A DNA stretch of 64,000 nt from Mixophyes australis (lineage: Eukaryota; Chordata; Amphibia; Anura; Limnodynastidae): positions 160,607,650 through 160,671,649 of the forward strand of contig JAVHZZ010000007.1 of the NCBI GenBank assembly GCA_036250195.1, written 5' to 3'. Both the position numbers and the translations under genes were made by a program. This document shows positions 27,063-38,124 of the stretch, in pieces. The number at the start of each line of letters is the position of its first letter. The stretch's first letter is position 1. The notes under the pieces were generated by a model. The model searched no databases, was not told where the DNA came from, and saw nothing but the letters and a program-made list of their open reading frames with translations.

Positions 27063-27165
27063 GGGGACCAACTCCATATTACAGTATATGTATTTGTGTA
27101 CAATATCATTACAGTCCCTGTTGGTGTAATGGTCAGGCGTCCAAATACTTTTGTCCATATAGTGT

Positions 27166-27762
27166 ATATTAGGAAGGGGTTAATCTCTGACCTGCTGATA
27201 CATATTAGGGAAGGGTTAATCTCTGACCTGCTGATATATATTAGGAAGGGGTTAATCTCTGACCTGCTGATATATATTAGGAAGGGGTTAAACTCTGACC
27301 TGCTGATATATATTAGGAAGGGGTTCATCTCTGACCTGCTGATATATATTAGGAAGGGGTTAATCTCTGACCTGCTGATATATATTAGGAAGGGGTTAAT
27401 CTCTGACCTGCTGATATATATTAGGAAGGGGTTAATCTCTGACCTGCTGATATATATTAGGAAGGGGTTAATCTCTGACCTGCTGATATATATTAGGAAG
27501 GGGTTAATCTCTGACCTGCTGATATATATTAGGAAGGGGTTAATCTCTGACCTGCTGATATATATTAGGAAGGGGTTAATCTCTGACCTGCTGATATATA
27601 TTAGGAAGGGGTTAATCTCTGACCTGCTGATATATATTAGGAAGGGGTTAATCTCTGACCTGCTGATACATATTAGGAAGGGGTTAATCTCTGACCTGCT
27701 GATATATATTAGGAAGGGGTTAATCTCTGACCTGCTGATATATATTAGGAAGGGGTTAATCT
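27166..27762 (+). repeat. 36-bp minisatellite, about 16 copies
   Basis: The unit contains AGGAAGGGGTTAATCTCTGA and CCTGCTGATATATATT. It is highly uniform, with only a few substitutions (AAACTC, TTCATC, ATACAT). Thirty-six is divisible by 3, so both strands read through (IRKGLISDLLIY on plus). It starts at the right TA of the Tc1 element. Confidence 0.96.
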
Positions 27763-28803
27763 CTTTTATCATTTACTTTTGCGCTGGTTTCTTTCAGTGA
27801 TATTCTGATTTTTAGGAGTTTACGACGTCTCTGCTGATCATTGACTGGGAAATGCTTTTATTAATAAGATTTTTAGCGGATGTTCAGTAACGACTCTGCA
27901 ATCTGGTGAGATAATGGCTCCAATATTCACACTATATTCAACTCAATGGACTCAATGTAAATAATGCACTTGTTTCCCTAAACATTGTTTAAATTATTGC
28001 TCAGGCATTTGGATTGAAGTTGCTGAATTGAGCGACATCCCAGCGGAGAGCAGGAATCACGGCTATTATGCTGTTTAATTGAGCATCTGTAGAAGTTCAT
28101 GTTGGGAAGGTCTCCTAAGAGTTGTGTCAGTGTTAAAGCATCCTGATTGCATCCTGTAAATTGTGTCATGAGAAGGACTTTTATGCAGATCTGCAGAAGC
28201 ATAATGTTCCCGAATTATGAGGTTTATTTATTATAGGAAGAAAGTCCTATTTCTGGCTTCTCCCTGTATATCAAGGGTGATGACTGCACTAAGGCTTGTG
28301 GTAGTCCCAGCAGCGATTCCCCAACCAACACCTCCAGAAGGTTCCTCCTGTCTCCAGGGATATCAGGAGAAGATTGCTTTGCTTATTTAAATAAAGCATT
28401 TTTTATATGTTAATATTAATAAAATATTTTTATTATTTATTTTTTTCTATATTTTTTGCTAATATTTTTTCTATAAAGTGGAACTATAAGTGCAGGTCCG
28501 GAGCCCCAGGTCCACTGCACACGCGTGAATCAGTGAGCTGGGTCACGTTAGCACAGGTCCCCTCATAGTGGCCCCTTACCTCCAGTGTCACTCAGCTGCC
28601 TCAGCTCAGTAGTAATACTCATACTATTGGCTTGGTGACTGATAATGACAGATCTGAAAGTCACATTTAAATTATTGGCTCATAAAGTTTACAAAACTCT
28701 CCCCAAAACCCAGACTTCAGCAGACTTATATAAACAGAGCAACGAGTCACCCAAGAAGCCACAGACTCATATAACAAAGAGGGTAAATTCAGACAAATAT
28801 ATT
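27763..28803. other. Intronic DNA, no gene seen
   Basis: Nothing recognised. A very AT-rich stretch lies at 28380-28480. Confidence 0.45.
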
Positions 28804-28960
28804 CCATACTTGCCAACTCTCCCTGAATGTCAGGGAGACTCCCTGAACTAGGGGTGATCTCCCTCACTCCCTGAAGAGTCTGGCATTCTCCCTGATGCTG
28901 AGCCAGTACAAGCCGTGGTTGGCTTCGCCATCTGTGGCATGATGACACAGTTCAGAAATT
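28804..28960 (+). mobile_element. CATACTTGCC repeat family, copy 1
   Basis: CATACTTGCCAACTCTCCCT at 28805 then GAATGTCAGGGAGACTCCCT matches copies at 38125 and 51788. The right end is not clear, so the end is approximate. Confidence 0.6.
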
Positions 28961-29104
28961 GTGTCCTATGTTCATGTATTGATGCCTATGGAGGTGGCCA
29001 TTTTCATGGAGATCAAGGGGTAAATGTATCATACCCCGGTTTCTTCAACTCGTGGGAGTTCGGCGTCTTCGCAGCTTAAATTTAAAGCGGCGCTGCCTTG
29101 TAAC

Positions 29105-29240
29105 CGGAAACAGAAGGGGGGGTGAGAGACACCGGAAGGGGGATGAGAAACACCGGAAGGGGGGGATGAGAGACACAAGAAGGGGGTGTGTGAGAGATAC
29201 CAGAAGGGGGGGTGAGAGACACCAGAAGGGGGGTCATGGC
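29105..29240 (+). repeat. G-rich short tandem repeat, about six copies
   Basis: Irregular units of about 22-26 bp built on GAAGGGGGG and GAGAGACACC. The G runs might form G-quadruplexes. Confidence 0.75.
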
Positions 29241-29319
29241 TGTTTCAGCAGCATCAACATGGGTGGGTGACAGAGCAAGGACCAGGTGGCAGAGAAATGG
29301 TAGAACACAGTGATAAGTA

Positions 29320-30380
29320 CACTAATCAGCCACAACATTACAACCACCTGCCTAATATTGTGTAGGTCCTCCTTGTGCCGCCAAAATAGCTCTGACCCAT
29401 TGAGGCATGGATTCCAAGTGTATTGAATAACATTGATTATCTCATTATTATGGCAGCTATCAAGGGGTGGGATATATTAGGCAGCAATTGATTAGTCGGT
29501 TCTTGAAGTTGATGTGTTGGAAGCAGGAAAAATGGACAAGTGTAAGAATCTGAGCGACTTTGACAAGGGAAAAATTGTGATAACTAAACGGCTGGGTCAG
29601 AGCATCTCCAATACGGAGTGAAGACTACCCCGTCTGGTCCAATCCCACAGAAGAGCTACTGTAGCACAAATTGCTGAAAAAGTTAATGCTGGTTATGATA
29701 TAAAGGTGTCAGAACACACAGTGCATCGCAGCTCCTACTATGGGCTTGTAAGCACCAGAACCAGACCATGGAGCGATGAAAGAAGGTAGTCTGGTCTGGT
29801 GTGATGAATCACGGTCTCTTTTACATCATGTGAATGGTCAGGTGCGTGTGCGGAAGAAGGCACTATGGGAAGAAGGCAGCCAGCGGAGGCAGTGTGATGC
29901 TCTGGGCAATGCTCTGCTGGGAAACCTTGGGTCCTGGCATTCACGTGGATGTAACTTTGACACGTACCACCTACATAAACATTGCTGCAGACCAAGTACA
30001 CACCTTCATGGCATTGGTATTCCCTGATGGCAGTGGCCTCTTTAAGCAGCATAATGCGCCCCGCCACACTGCAGGACTTGTTCAGGAATGGTTTGAGGAA
30101 CATGACAAAGAGATCAAGGTGTTGACTTGGCCTCCAAATTCCCCAGATCTCAATCCAATAGAGCATCTGTGGGATGTGCTGGAAAAACAAGTCCGAGCCA
30201 TGGAGGCCTCCACCTCACAACTTACAGGACTTAAAGAATATGCCACTAGAGTGCCAAATACCACAGGACACCTTCAGAGGTCTTGTGGAGGCCATACCTC
30301 CACGGGTCAGGGATTTTTTTGATGGCGTGAGGGGAACCTACACAATATTAGAAAGGAAGTCATTATCAGTGGATAGACTG
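29320..30380 (+). mobile_element. Tc1-like transposon, second lineage, internally deleted
   Basis: The left terminus CACTAATCAGCCACAACATT follows TA at 29318-29319. The right terminus is degenerate (ACACAATATTAG at 30339, then GGATAGACTG) and is followed by TA at 30381-30382. The inner left sequence ACCTGCCTAATATTGTGTAGG mirrors ACACAATATTAG on the right. At about 1.06 kb it is shorter than a full element because the middle of the transposase is deleted. Confidence 0.82.
29532..30345 (+). pseudogene. Tc1-like transposase pseudogene
   Basis: Starts [13 protein letters not shown] with the N-terminal helix-turn-helix (QSHRRATVAQIAEKVNAG near 29638). The sequence between the DNA-binding half and the first catalytic motif is deleted around 29755-29790. 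C-DESRSLLHHVNGQVRV near 29800 keeps the first Asp. The second catalytic Asp is lost: the family DNAP motif reads H-N-A-P (codon CAT at 30050). SPDLNPIEHLWDVLEKQVRA near 30140 keeps the Glu. There are stops and frameshifts near 29620, 29790 and 30240. The frame finally reads PPRVRDFFDGVRGTYTI near 30295. It cannot be active. Confidence 0.87.
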
Positions 30381-30382
30381 TA

Positions 30383-31140
30383 CACCTAAGTATGCAGGAG
30401 ACTGGATCCTCACGCTACCTTCAGATTGGGGCTGTGTTGGGAGAATAATTAATGGAGAAGGATTTCGGGATGCTAGTTGATCAGTGGGTACGTGATAAGT
30501 GGCTATAAAAATTGATGATTTGCATTTCGGTGAGTGATAAATAGGAACCAAAATTCAGTAACAATTCTGTCAGCAGGTCACAAAAAAGATCTTATGAAAT
30601 TGAAAAGTGCAGAGACTTAGAACCCATTAGATACATGTGCGCATGGATAGGACAGTTAGGTGTCATATTGAGATATAGTAGGAAAAAGTCACAAGACAAA
30701 AGTAGAAACAGAAATGTCACAAATCGGCCACATAGTGCGGCAGCCTCCGATCACCGTGACCAGGAGATTATGGCTCTTACATCTGTGTGTACGCAAAGGA
30801 AATCTCACAGATATCTTCTCTGTTTTCTACAATACAATGGGTGTTCGGGGGGACCAGGGACCAGAAAATGTTACCGGACAGGTGATAAATACAGGGCAAA
30901 AGATAACAGCAAAACCTATTTGTTCAAAATAAGCAGTAAATCTGTCCTTTGTAATGTTTTATATAATCCTACATTAATGTGAACATGTTATCCTGGCAAG
31001 CATGGTAACAAGCAGAACGGTGTGTCCTCATTATTATTGCAGATTGGCGCACAGTCACTATCGTGAATTATTGACGTGCAGTCACTATTCTGGCATATTG
31101 GCATACAGTCACCATTTTGAAAGGCAAATATCTTGATATT
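30383..31140. other. Intronic DNA, no gene seen
   Basis: Unique sequence between the second Tc1 element and an L2 tail. Confidence 0.45.
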
Positions 31141-31143
31141 TCA

Positions 31144-31182
<39 letters not shown>

Positions 31183-32208
31183 CATCATCATTTATTTGTT
31201 AGGTGCCACAAGGTATCCGCAGCGCCGCACACAGTACTAACAGTAGACTATACAGGGTGAAATCATACAGAACAATGAACAAAAGTACCAATACTTCAGA
31301 AACTCCGGCCAGTCATATACAGTAAAGACGGAGCGGAAGAACAGGTGTGGAGACAGGAGGGGAGGGGGCCCTGCTCATACGAGCTTACATCCTAAGGTAG
31401 GGTAAACAGACCAGGCACAAGAGGAGCCAGTTGAGGCAAGAGGAGAGAAGGGAGGATGAGCAAAGGGAGGAGATGGGGGTTAAGTAGATGGTTGGTAGGC
31501 TTTGAGGAAGAGGTGAGTTTTGAGTGCACGTTTGAAGGAGCACAGAGTAGGAGAGAGGCGGATGGAACGAGGGAGGTCGTTCCAGTGAAGGGGGGCTGCA
31601 CGGGAAAAGTCTTGGATTCTGGAGTGGGAAGAGGTGATAAGGGTGGAGGAGAGGCGGCAGTCGTTGGCCGAGCGCAGGGAGTGGGCAGGAGTGTGAATGG
31701 AGAGGAGGTTAGAGATATAAGGGGCAGTAGAGTTGGAGAGAGCCTTGTAAGTGGTGGTGAGGAGTTTGAAAAGGATTCTGTAGGGGAAGGGGAGCCAGTG
31801 TAAGACAAGGCAGAGAGTAGAGGCTGAGGAGGAGCGGCGTGAGAGGAAGATGAGTCTTGCGGCCGCATTGAGTATAGAGCGGAGGGGGGAGAGACGGGAG
31901 TGGGGGAGGCCAGTGAAGAGGAGGTTACAATAATCGAGGCGGGAGATGATGATTGCGTGGATGATAGTTTTGGTGGCCTCCTGAGAGAGAAAAGGACGGA
32001 TGCGGGCGATGTTGCGTAGTTGGAAGCGACAGGCTTGGGCAAGAGAATGAATGTGGGGGGCAAAAGAGAGAGAGGAGTCGAGGGTGACACCCAGGCAGCG
32101 AAGTTGGGTGACAGAGGAGATGGTGGTGTTGTTAACGACAATAGAGAGGTCATCGTGGGATGGGAGTCTGGGCAGAGGAAAGACAATGAGTTCAGTTTTA
32201 GATTATAA
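31141..32208 (-). mobile_element. L2-clade LINE, 3' third with tail (minus strand)
   Basis: The plus strand begins with an (ATT)n/(ATC)n tract (31147-31192), then the L2 3' tail, then coding sequence on the minus strand. Near 32205 the minus strand reads SKTELIVFPLPRLPSHDD, then VTQLRCLGVTLDSSLSFAPH, IIISRLDYCNLLFTGLPHSR and LITSSHSRIQDFSRAAPLHW, typical of the region after the RT catalytic core of L2 elements. The frame I followed seems largely uninterrupted, which suggests a young copy. It is 5'-truncated just downstream of the RT core, as usual for LINE insertions. Confidence 0.88.
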
Positions 32209-32310
32209 TGCATTACATGCATTATAATAATATATGCATTATATGCAATATATAATACATGCATTATTATAATGCATTACCTGCATTATAATAATAATAC
32301 AGGTAATGAT
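32209..32310. repeat. AT-rich palindromic tract at the L2 truncation point
   Basis: Repeated TGCATTATAATAATA, ATGCATTATATGCAATATAT and similar words in both orientations. It begins exactly where the LINE coding sequence ends. Confidence 0.7.
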
Positions 32311-32348
32311 AAATAGTTTAATAGACAGGTAAATCAGAGGTCACTCAC

Positions 32349-32463
32349 CTGGAGTCAGCAATATTACAGACATTGTGATTAGGGAACAGACCACCAGAAT
32401 AACCAATAATGCAATAGCGATTCCTTTCCAGTTCCGCTGAGGGGGGCTGCTGCTTCCCATCTC
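32349..32463 (-). CDS. DPP10: DPP10 exon (transmembrane segment), 115 bp
   Basis: Minus-strand exon with acceptor TGTCTAG (ending 32464) and donor GTGAGT (starting 32348). It reads [21 protein letters not shown], then [17 protein letters not shown] and a final split codon (G). The juxtamembrane motif [14 protein letters not shown] is shared by DPP6 and DPP10. The ending [13 protein letters not shown] fits DPP10. It encodes the short cytoplasmic stretch and the single type II transmembrane helix, which mediates contact with Kv4 channels. The first codon is complete, so it is spliced from an upstream first exon that is not in the window. DPP10 and DPP6 use several alternative first exons. The phase matches the exon at 12662-12757. 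Confidence 0.95.
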
Positions 32464-32503
32464 CTAGACACAGAACAAACACGCTGGTGAGTCTTAGTAC
32501 TGT

Positions 32504-32835
32504 ATGCAGGTATGTGTATGTGTGTATGTGTGTATGTGTGTATGTATGTGTGTATGTATGTGTGTATGTATGTGTGTATGTGTGTATGCAGGTAGGTGTA
32601 TGTGTGTATGTGTATGTGTGTGTATGTATGTGTGTATGTATGTGTGTGTATGTGTGTATGTATGTATGTGTGTATGTGTGTATGTGTGTATGTGTGTATG
32701 TATGTATGTGTATGTGTATGTGTGTATGTATGTATGTGTGTATGTGTGTGTGTATGTGTGTATGTGTGTATGTATGTGTGTGTATGTTTATGTGTGTATG
32801 TGTGTATGTGTGTATGTGTGTAGGTGTATGTGTGT
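32504..32835 (+). repeat. TG/TATG microsatellite in the intron beside the DPP10 exon
   Basis: Irregular GTATGTGTGTATG units for about 330 bp, only 40 bp from the splice acceptor (it lies upstream of the exon in gene sense, where it reads CA/CATA). Cys/Val/Tyr-rich open frames here are artefacts. Confidence 0.95.
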
Positions 32836-34048
32836 CAGGATGTTTGGGAGCCTCTCTGTCTGGATCTACACTTTCCTATATGAATCAGTAAGTAATAAGG
32901 CAAGCATACACGTAATCAGTGAATAATGAGAAAAACATAAAGGAATACAATTAAAATATTACATAAGCGCTCATCTGGGTCATATTAAAACAAACTAATT
33001 GAATCCATCTTCAAATTTTATATCAAAATTAACAGTTATATTAATAAACAAAAGTGTGCTAGCAGGGCGGCATAATGGAACAAGACCCCTCACAGCCTCT
33101 TCCTCCTCTATCTGTAACACCAGGAGATTAGTGTAGAGTTTTCCCTGATAGAGAGCAGGTCCTATATACTATTTCAGGGATCGGAAGGGAGGATGAGGGG
33201 TACATGGCTCTGCATGTATCTATATTACACAGTGCAGGTGAGAACAGGTGAAAGGTGTCATAATAAGGATGGTGTCATAGAACATACATAAATTACATTG
33301 GTGTTAGTTTCAGCCACCTACGCTACATACACAGGTACATGTGTACTGTGCCTGCACGATCATACTCCTGTACACCGCTCATTCCGTATCCTTGTACTTG
33401 ACCATACATTTTCCCATATATATTAAATTTAATGCTCTGGTAACCCATTCACTCCTGGGCAGTCAGCAATGATTTGTAAAGTGTTTCAGGCCCTTAGAGC
33501 ACAAGAGGAATAAAATAACAGTTAATCAATAAATGGATCACACTAATTCAGCCAGTCATTAATTTGCAGCCGGTTATTCATGCATTTTAAAATGATCTGA
33601 TTTCACACGAGACGTGACCTGAAATGTAATTGGCCTCTGGCTCGTAATCGCTCACTTCATGCTGCTAAGATTAACAGTTGTTGTTCTTCAGATGGAAGAT
33701 GTCCAAATATTCAGAATATGACACAGACAATGAGGAGGTGCAATACCTTACTCTGCCTGATGGAAGGCTGGGTAACTAGTAAGGGTAAGGGTCACACAGG
33801 AGGGTGTCTAGTTCTATCGGAAAAATGTATTTTTATTATGCTGGATCTTATAAAAGAGCTCAGAGAAGGAGCATTTTTCTATCAATAAATGGATTTATTT
33901 TATTGCTCAACAGTCATGGAAACCAGACCTTGTGCCACACTTTTTAATGGGACGTATTTTGCAGCTTTCTGTTGAATTTTGACAAAAAATAAAATTTCTA
34001 GGTGCAGTTCCAGTAATGCAACAAAATACTTCAAATAAACAACAGCGA
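32836..34048. other. Intronic DNA, possible conserved non-coding stretch
   Basis: No gene. The stretch about 33460-33690 is non-repetitive, with several TAAT/ATTA words and balanced composition, unlike most of the window. It could be a conserved regulatory element, but this is only a composition-based guess. Confidence 0.35.
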
Positions 34049-36493
34049 CACACATGTAATACAGACAGTCCCGGTGTCCCCTCACTCTCAGGACACATGT
34101 AATACAGACAGTCCCAGTGTCCCCTCACTCTCAGGACACATGTAATACAGACAGTCCCGGTGTCCCCTCACTCTCAGGACACATGTAATACAGACAGTCC
34201 CAGTGTCCCCTCACTCTCAGGACACATGTAATACAGACAGTCCCAGTGTCCTCTCACCCTCAGGACACATGTAATACAGACAGTCCCAGAGTCCCCTCAC
34301 TCTCAGGACACATGTAATACAGACAGTCCTGGTGTCCCCTCACTCTCAGGACACATGTAATACAGACAGTCCTAGTGTCCCTTCACTCTCAGGACACATG
34401 TAATACAGACAGTCCCAGTGTCCTCTCACCCTCAGGACACATGTAATATAGACAGTCCCAGAGTCCCCTCACTCTCAGGACACATGTAATACAGACAGTC
34501 CCAGTGTCCTCTCACCCTCAGGACACATGTAATATATACAGTCCCAGAGTCCCCTCACTCTCAGGACACATGTAATACAGACAGTCCCGGTGTCCCCTCA
34601 CTCTCAGGACACATGTAATACAGACAGTCCCAGTGTCCCCTCACTCTCAGGACACATGTAATACAAACAGTCCCAGTGTCCCCTCACTCTCAGGACACAG
34701 GTAATACAGACAGTCCCAGTGTCCCCTCACTCTCAGGACACATGTAATACAGACAGTCCCAGTGTCCCCTCACTCTCAGGACACATGTAATACAGACAGT
34801 CCCAGTGTCCCCTCACTCTCAGGACACATGTAATTCAGACAGTCCCGGTGTCCCCTCACTCTCAGGACACGTGTAATACAGACAGTCCCGGTGTCCTCTC
34901 ACTCTCAGGACACATGTAATACAGACAGTCCCGATGTCCCCTCACTCTCAGGACACATGTAATACAGACAGTCCCGGTGTCCCCTCACTCTCAGGACACA
35001 TGTAATACAGACAGTCCTGGTGTCCCTTCACTCTCAGGACACATGTAATACAGACAGTCCCGATGTCCCCTCACTCTCAGGACACATGTAATACAGACAG
35101 TCCCAGTGTCCCCTCACTCTCAGGACACATGTAATACAGACAGTCCCGATGTCCCCTCACTTTAAGGACACATGTAATACAGACAGTCCCAGTGTCCTCT
35201 CAGTCCTCTCACTCTCAGGACACATGTAATACAGACAGTCCCCGTGTCCCCTCACTCTCAGGACACATGTAATACAGACAGTCCTGGAGTCCCCTCACTC
35301 TCAGGACACATGTAATACAGACAGTCCCGCTATCCCCTCACTCTCAGGGCACATGTAATACAGACAGTCCCGCTATCCCCTCACTCTCAGGGCACATGTA
35401 ATACAGACAGTCCCGGTGTCCCCTCACTCTCAGGGCACATGTAATACAGACAGTCCCGGTGTCCTCTCACTCTCAGGACACATGTAATACAGACAGTCCC
35501 GGTGTCCCCTCACTCTCAGGGCACATGTAATACAGACAGTCCTGGTGTCCTCTCACTCTCAGGACACATGTAATACAGACAGTCCCGGTGTCCCCTCACT
35601 CTCAGGATACATGTAATATAGACAGTCCCAGTGTCCCCTCACTCTCAGGACTCATGTAATACAGACAGTCCCGTTGTCCCCTCACTCTCAGGTCACATGT
35701 AATACAGACAGTCCCGCTATCCCCTCACTCTCAGGACACATGCAACATAAACAGTCCCGCTATCCCCTCACTCTCAGGGCACATGTAATACAGACAGTCC
35801 CGGTATCCCCTCACTCTCAGGATACATGTAATACAGACAGTCCTGGTGTCCCCTCACTCTCAGGATACATGTAATACAGACAGTCCCGGAGTCCCCTCAC
35901 TCTCAGGACACATGTAATACAGACAGTACCGCTATCCCCTCACTCTCAGGGCACATGTAATACAGACAGTCCTGGTGTCCCCTCACTCTCAGGGCACATG
36001 TAATACAGACAGACCCGATGTCCCCTCACTCTCAGGATACATGTAATACAGACAGTCCCGGTGTCCTCTCACTCTCAGGACACATGTAATACAGACAGTC
36101 CCGGTGTCCCCTCACTCTCAGGGCACATGTAATACAGACAGTCCCGGTGTCCTCTCACTCTCAGGACACATGTAATACAGACAGTCACGGTGTTCCCTTT
36201 ACTCTCAGGACACATGTAATACAGACAGTCCCGCTATCCCCTCACTCTCAGGGCACATGTAATACAGACAGTCCCGGTGTCCCCTCACTCTCAGGACACA
36301 TGTAATACAGACAGTCCCGGTGTCCCCTCACTTTCAGGGCACATTTAATACAGACAGTCCCGGTGTCCTCTCACTCTCAGGACACATGTATACAGACAGT
36401 CCCGGTGTCCTCTCACTTTCAGGACACATGTAATACAGACGGTCCCGGTGTCCCCCCACTCTCAGGACACATGTAATACAGACAGTCCTAGTG
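34049..36493 (+). repeat. 43-bp minisatellite, about 57 copies
   Basis: The unit contains ACACATGTAATACAGACAGT and CCCGGTGTCCCCTCACTCTC. Variants (GCTATCCCC, GGGCACATG, CCAGAGTCC) are clustered: GGGCACATG and GCTATCC units occur only after about 35330, so sub-arrays differ. The period is not a multiple of 3, and stops break most frames. Confidence 0.96.
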
Positions 36494-36705
36494 ATTCATA
36501 TAAGCCATAAATGAGGATATGCCGTTCTGTATTTTAAAAGGAAAATGTAACTTAGTGAAGAGCGGATGTCTAGTGTAGGAGGTTGGACTTTGAAGTGATG
36601 ATAAAGTCTTTGCATTCTTGAGGTTTTCCTCCTCCTGGGCACCTTTCTAGAGGCTTCTAGAGAGCGACTGGTATGCGGCACCTTAATTTAAGCAGACAAT
36701 TTAAG

Positions 36706-37925
36706 AGAACTGCAACCGCCTCAGCAGGTACCTTTCGGATTACACCCCCTTTGATCCTCTCCAATCCGGCTTCTGCCCCTTCCACTCCACTGAAACCACC
36801 CTGGCTAAAGTTACCAATGATCTTCTCTCGACCAAATCCAGGGGTCGCTTCTCTGTGCTCGTCACCCTGGACCTCTCTGCGGCAGACGTCCTGCTGCAGA
36901 CCCTTCTTCCTTTTGGTCTCTCTGGCTCCATTCTTGCATGGTTCACCTCATACCTCTCCAATCCCTCATTCTCTCTGTCCACTTCTGACTCATCCTCCTG
37001 CATCCCTTTCACCCTTCCTGTAGGGGTCTAACAGGGCTCTGTTGTTGTCCCTCTGCTCTTTTCTCTGTAGACCTCTTCCCTGGTTGAGCTCATCTCTTCC
37101 TTTGGTCTCCAATATCACCTATATGCCAATGACATATCTCTCATGTATCCGTTGGCTCTCCACCATCTCTTCCTGGATGTCCTCACGATTTCTCAGAATT
37201 GATATAGCCAAGCCCAACCTCATTGTCTTCCCACCTTCAAATCTTCATCCCACTTTGACCTCACTATAACTGTTAACAACACCCCCATCTCCTCTGTTCC
37301 CCAACTCACCTGCCTGTTTGTCACCCTCACTCCTCCCTCTCCTTTACTCCTCACATTCAATCCCTTGCCCAATCTTGTCGCTTCCAACTTCTCAGCATCA
37401 CCGGCATCTATCCCTTCCTTTCCCAGGATGCCACCAAATCCATTATCCATGCACTCATCATTTCCGATCTTAATTACTGTAACCTTCTTCTCACCAGCCT
37501 CCCCCACTCCCACCTCACCCTCCTTTATTCTATACTTAATGCAGCTTCCAGATTAATCTTCCTTTCACGCGGCTCTACTTCTGTCTTCCCTCTCTACCTT
37601 GCCTTACACTGGCTCCCTTTTCGCTACAGAATCCTGTTCTAACTCCTCTTCATTCACAGTCCCTCCCATGCCCTGTGACCAGCCAATGACCGTCGCCTTT
37701 CCTCCACTCTGGTTGTCTTGTCCCACTCCTGTATACAAGATTTCTCCCGGGCTGCCCCCTCCACTGAAACAACCTCCCACCTTCTATCCGACTCTCCCCT
37801 AGTCTGTGCACCTTCAAACAGGCTCTGAATACTTACCTATTCTTAAACGGCGTACCAACCATCTGCCTAACCATCTCTCTATGCTTGACTACTACTTGGG
37901 GTACTTTATAAATAAAGGATAATAA
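36706..37925 (+). mobile_element. L2-clade LINE, RT to 3' end, mutated
   Basis: Frames shift repeatedly but read in order: DPLQSGFCPFHSTETTLA near 36752, VTLDLSAA near 36865, LAWFTSYLSNPSFSLS near 36930, QYHLYANDISLMYP near 37110, then C-terminal remnants at 37240-37800. The catalytic motif expected as Y/FADD reads YAND, so one catalytic Asp is lost. It ends with ACTTTATAAATAAAGGATAATAATAAC, a typical L2 tail (cut here at its end, 37900-37929). It is older than the copies at 31141 and 61081. Confidence 0.85.
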
Positions 37926-38124
37926 TAACAACCGGTGTATACCAAAGGCGTTCCCAAATACGCTTCATAAAAAGTCTCCAAATATATGTAGAATTTCATC
38001 TGTCTATAGGATAATATGGGAACAAGATTCCATTTCATGCAAATATATATCTCCATTGCTCCAATTACAAAGCTTATGTATATGTTCATATACCTATATA
38101 GTGACAGAAAACGTGGGTTTTACC

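Larger units (their letters stand above)
23022..27164 (+). mobile_element. Tc1-like transposon split by an internal minisatellite
   Basis: The ends are inverted repeats: CACTATATGAACAAAAGTAT at 23022 and the reverse complement of CACTATATGGACAAAAGTAT ending at 27164. Both are flanked by TA (23020-23021 and 27165-27166), the Tc1/mariner target duplication. The total is 4143 bp, but about 2.9 kb of this is a 20-bp array inside the transposase gene. Without it about 1.24 kb remains, normal for Tc1. The right inverted repeat extends through GGACGCCTGACCATTACACC (read inward), while the left one has decayed after about 26 bp. The element is inactive: its coding frame has stops and frameshifts. Confidence 0.93.

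Noticed and set aside
34049..36493. CRISPR-like array
   Set aside because: The 43-bp units are directly contiguous without unique spacers, in clearly vertebrate DNA.
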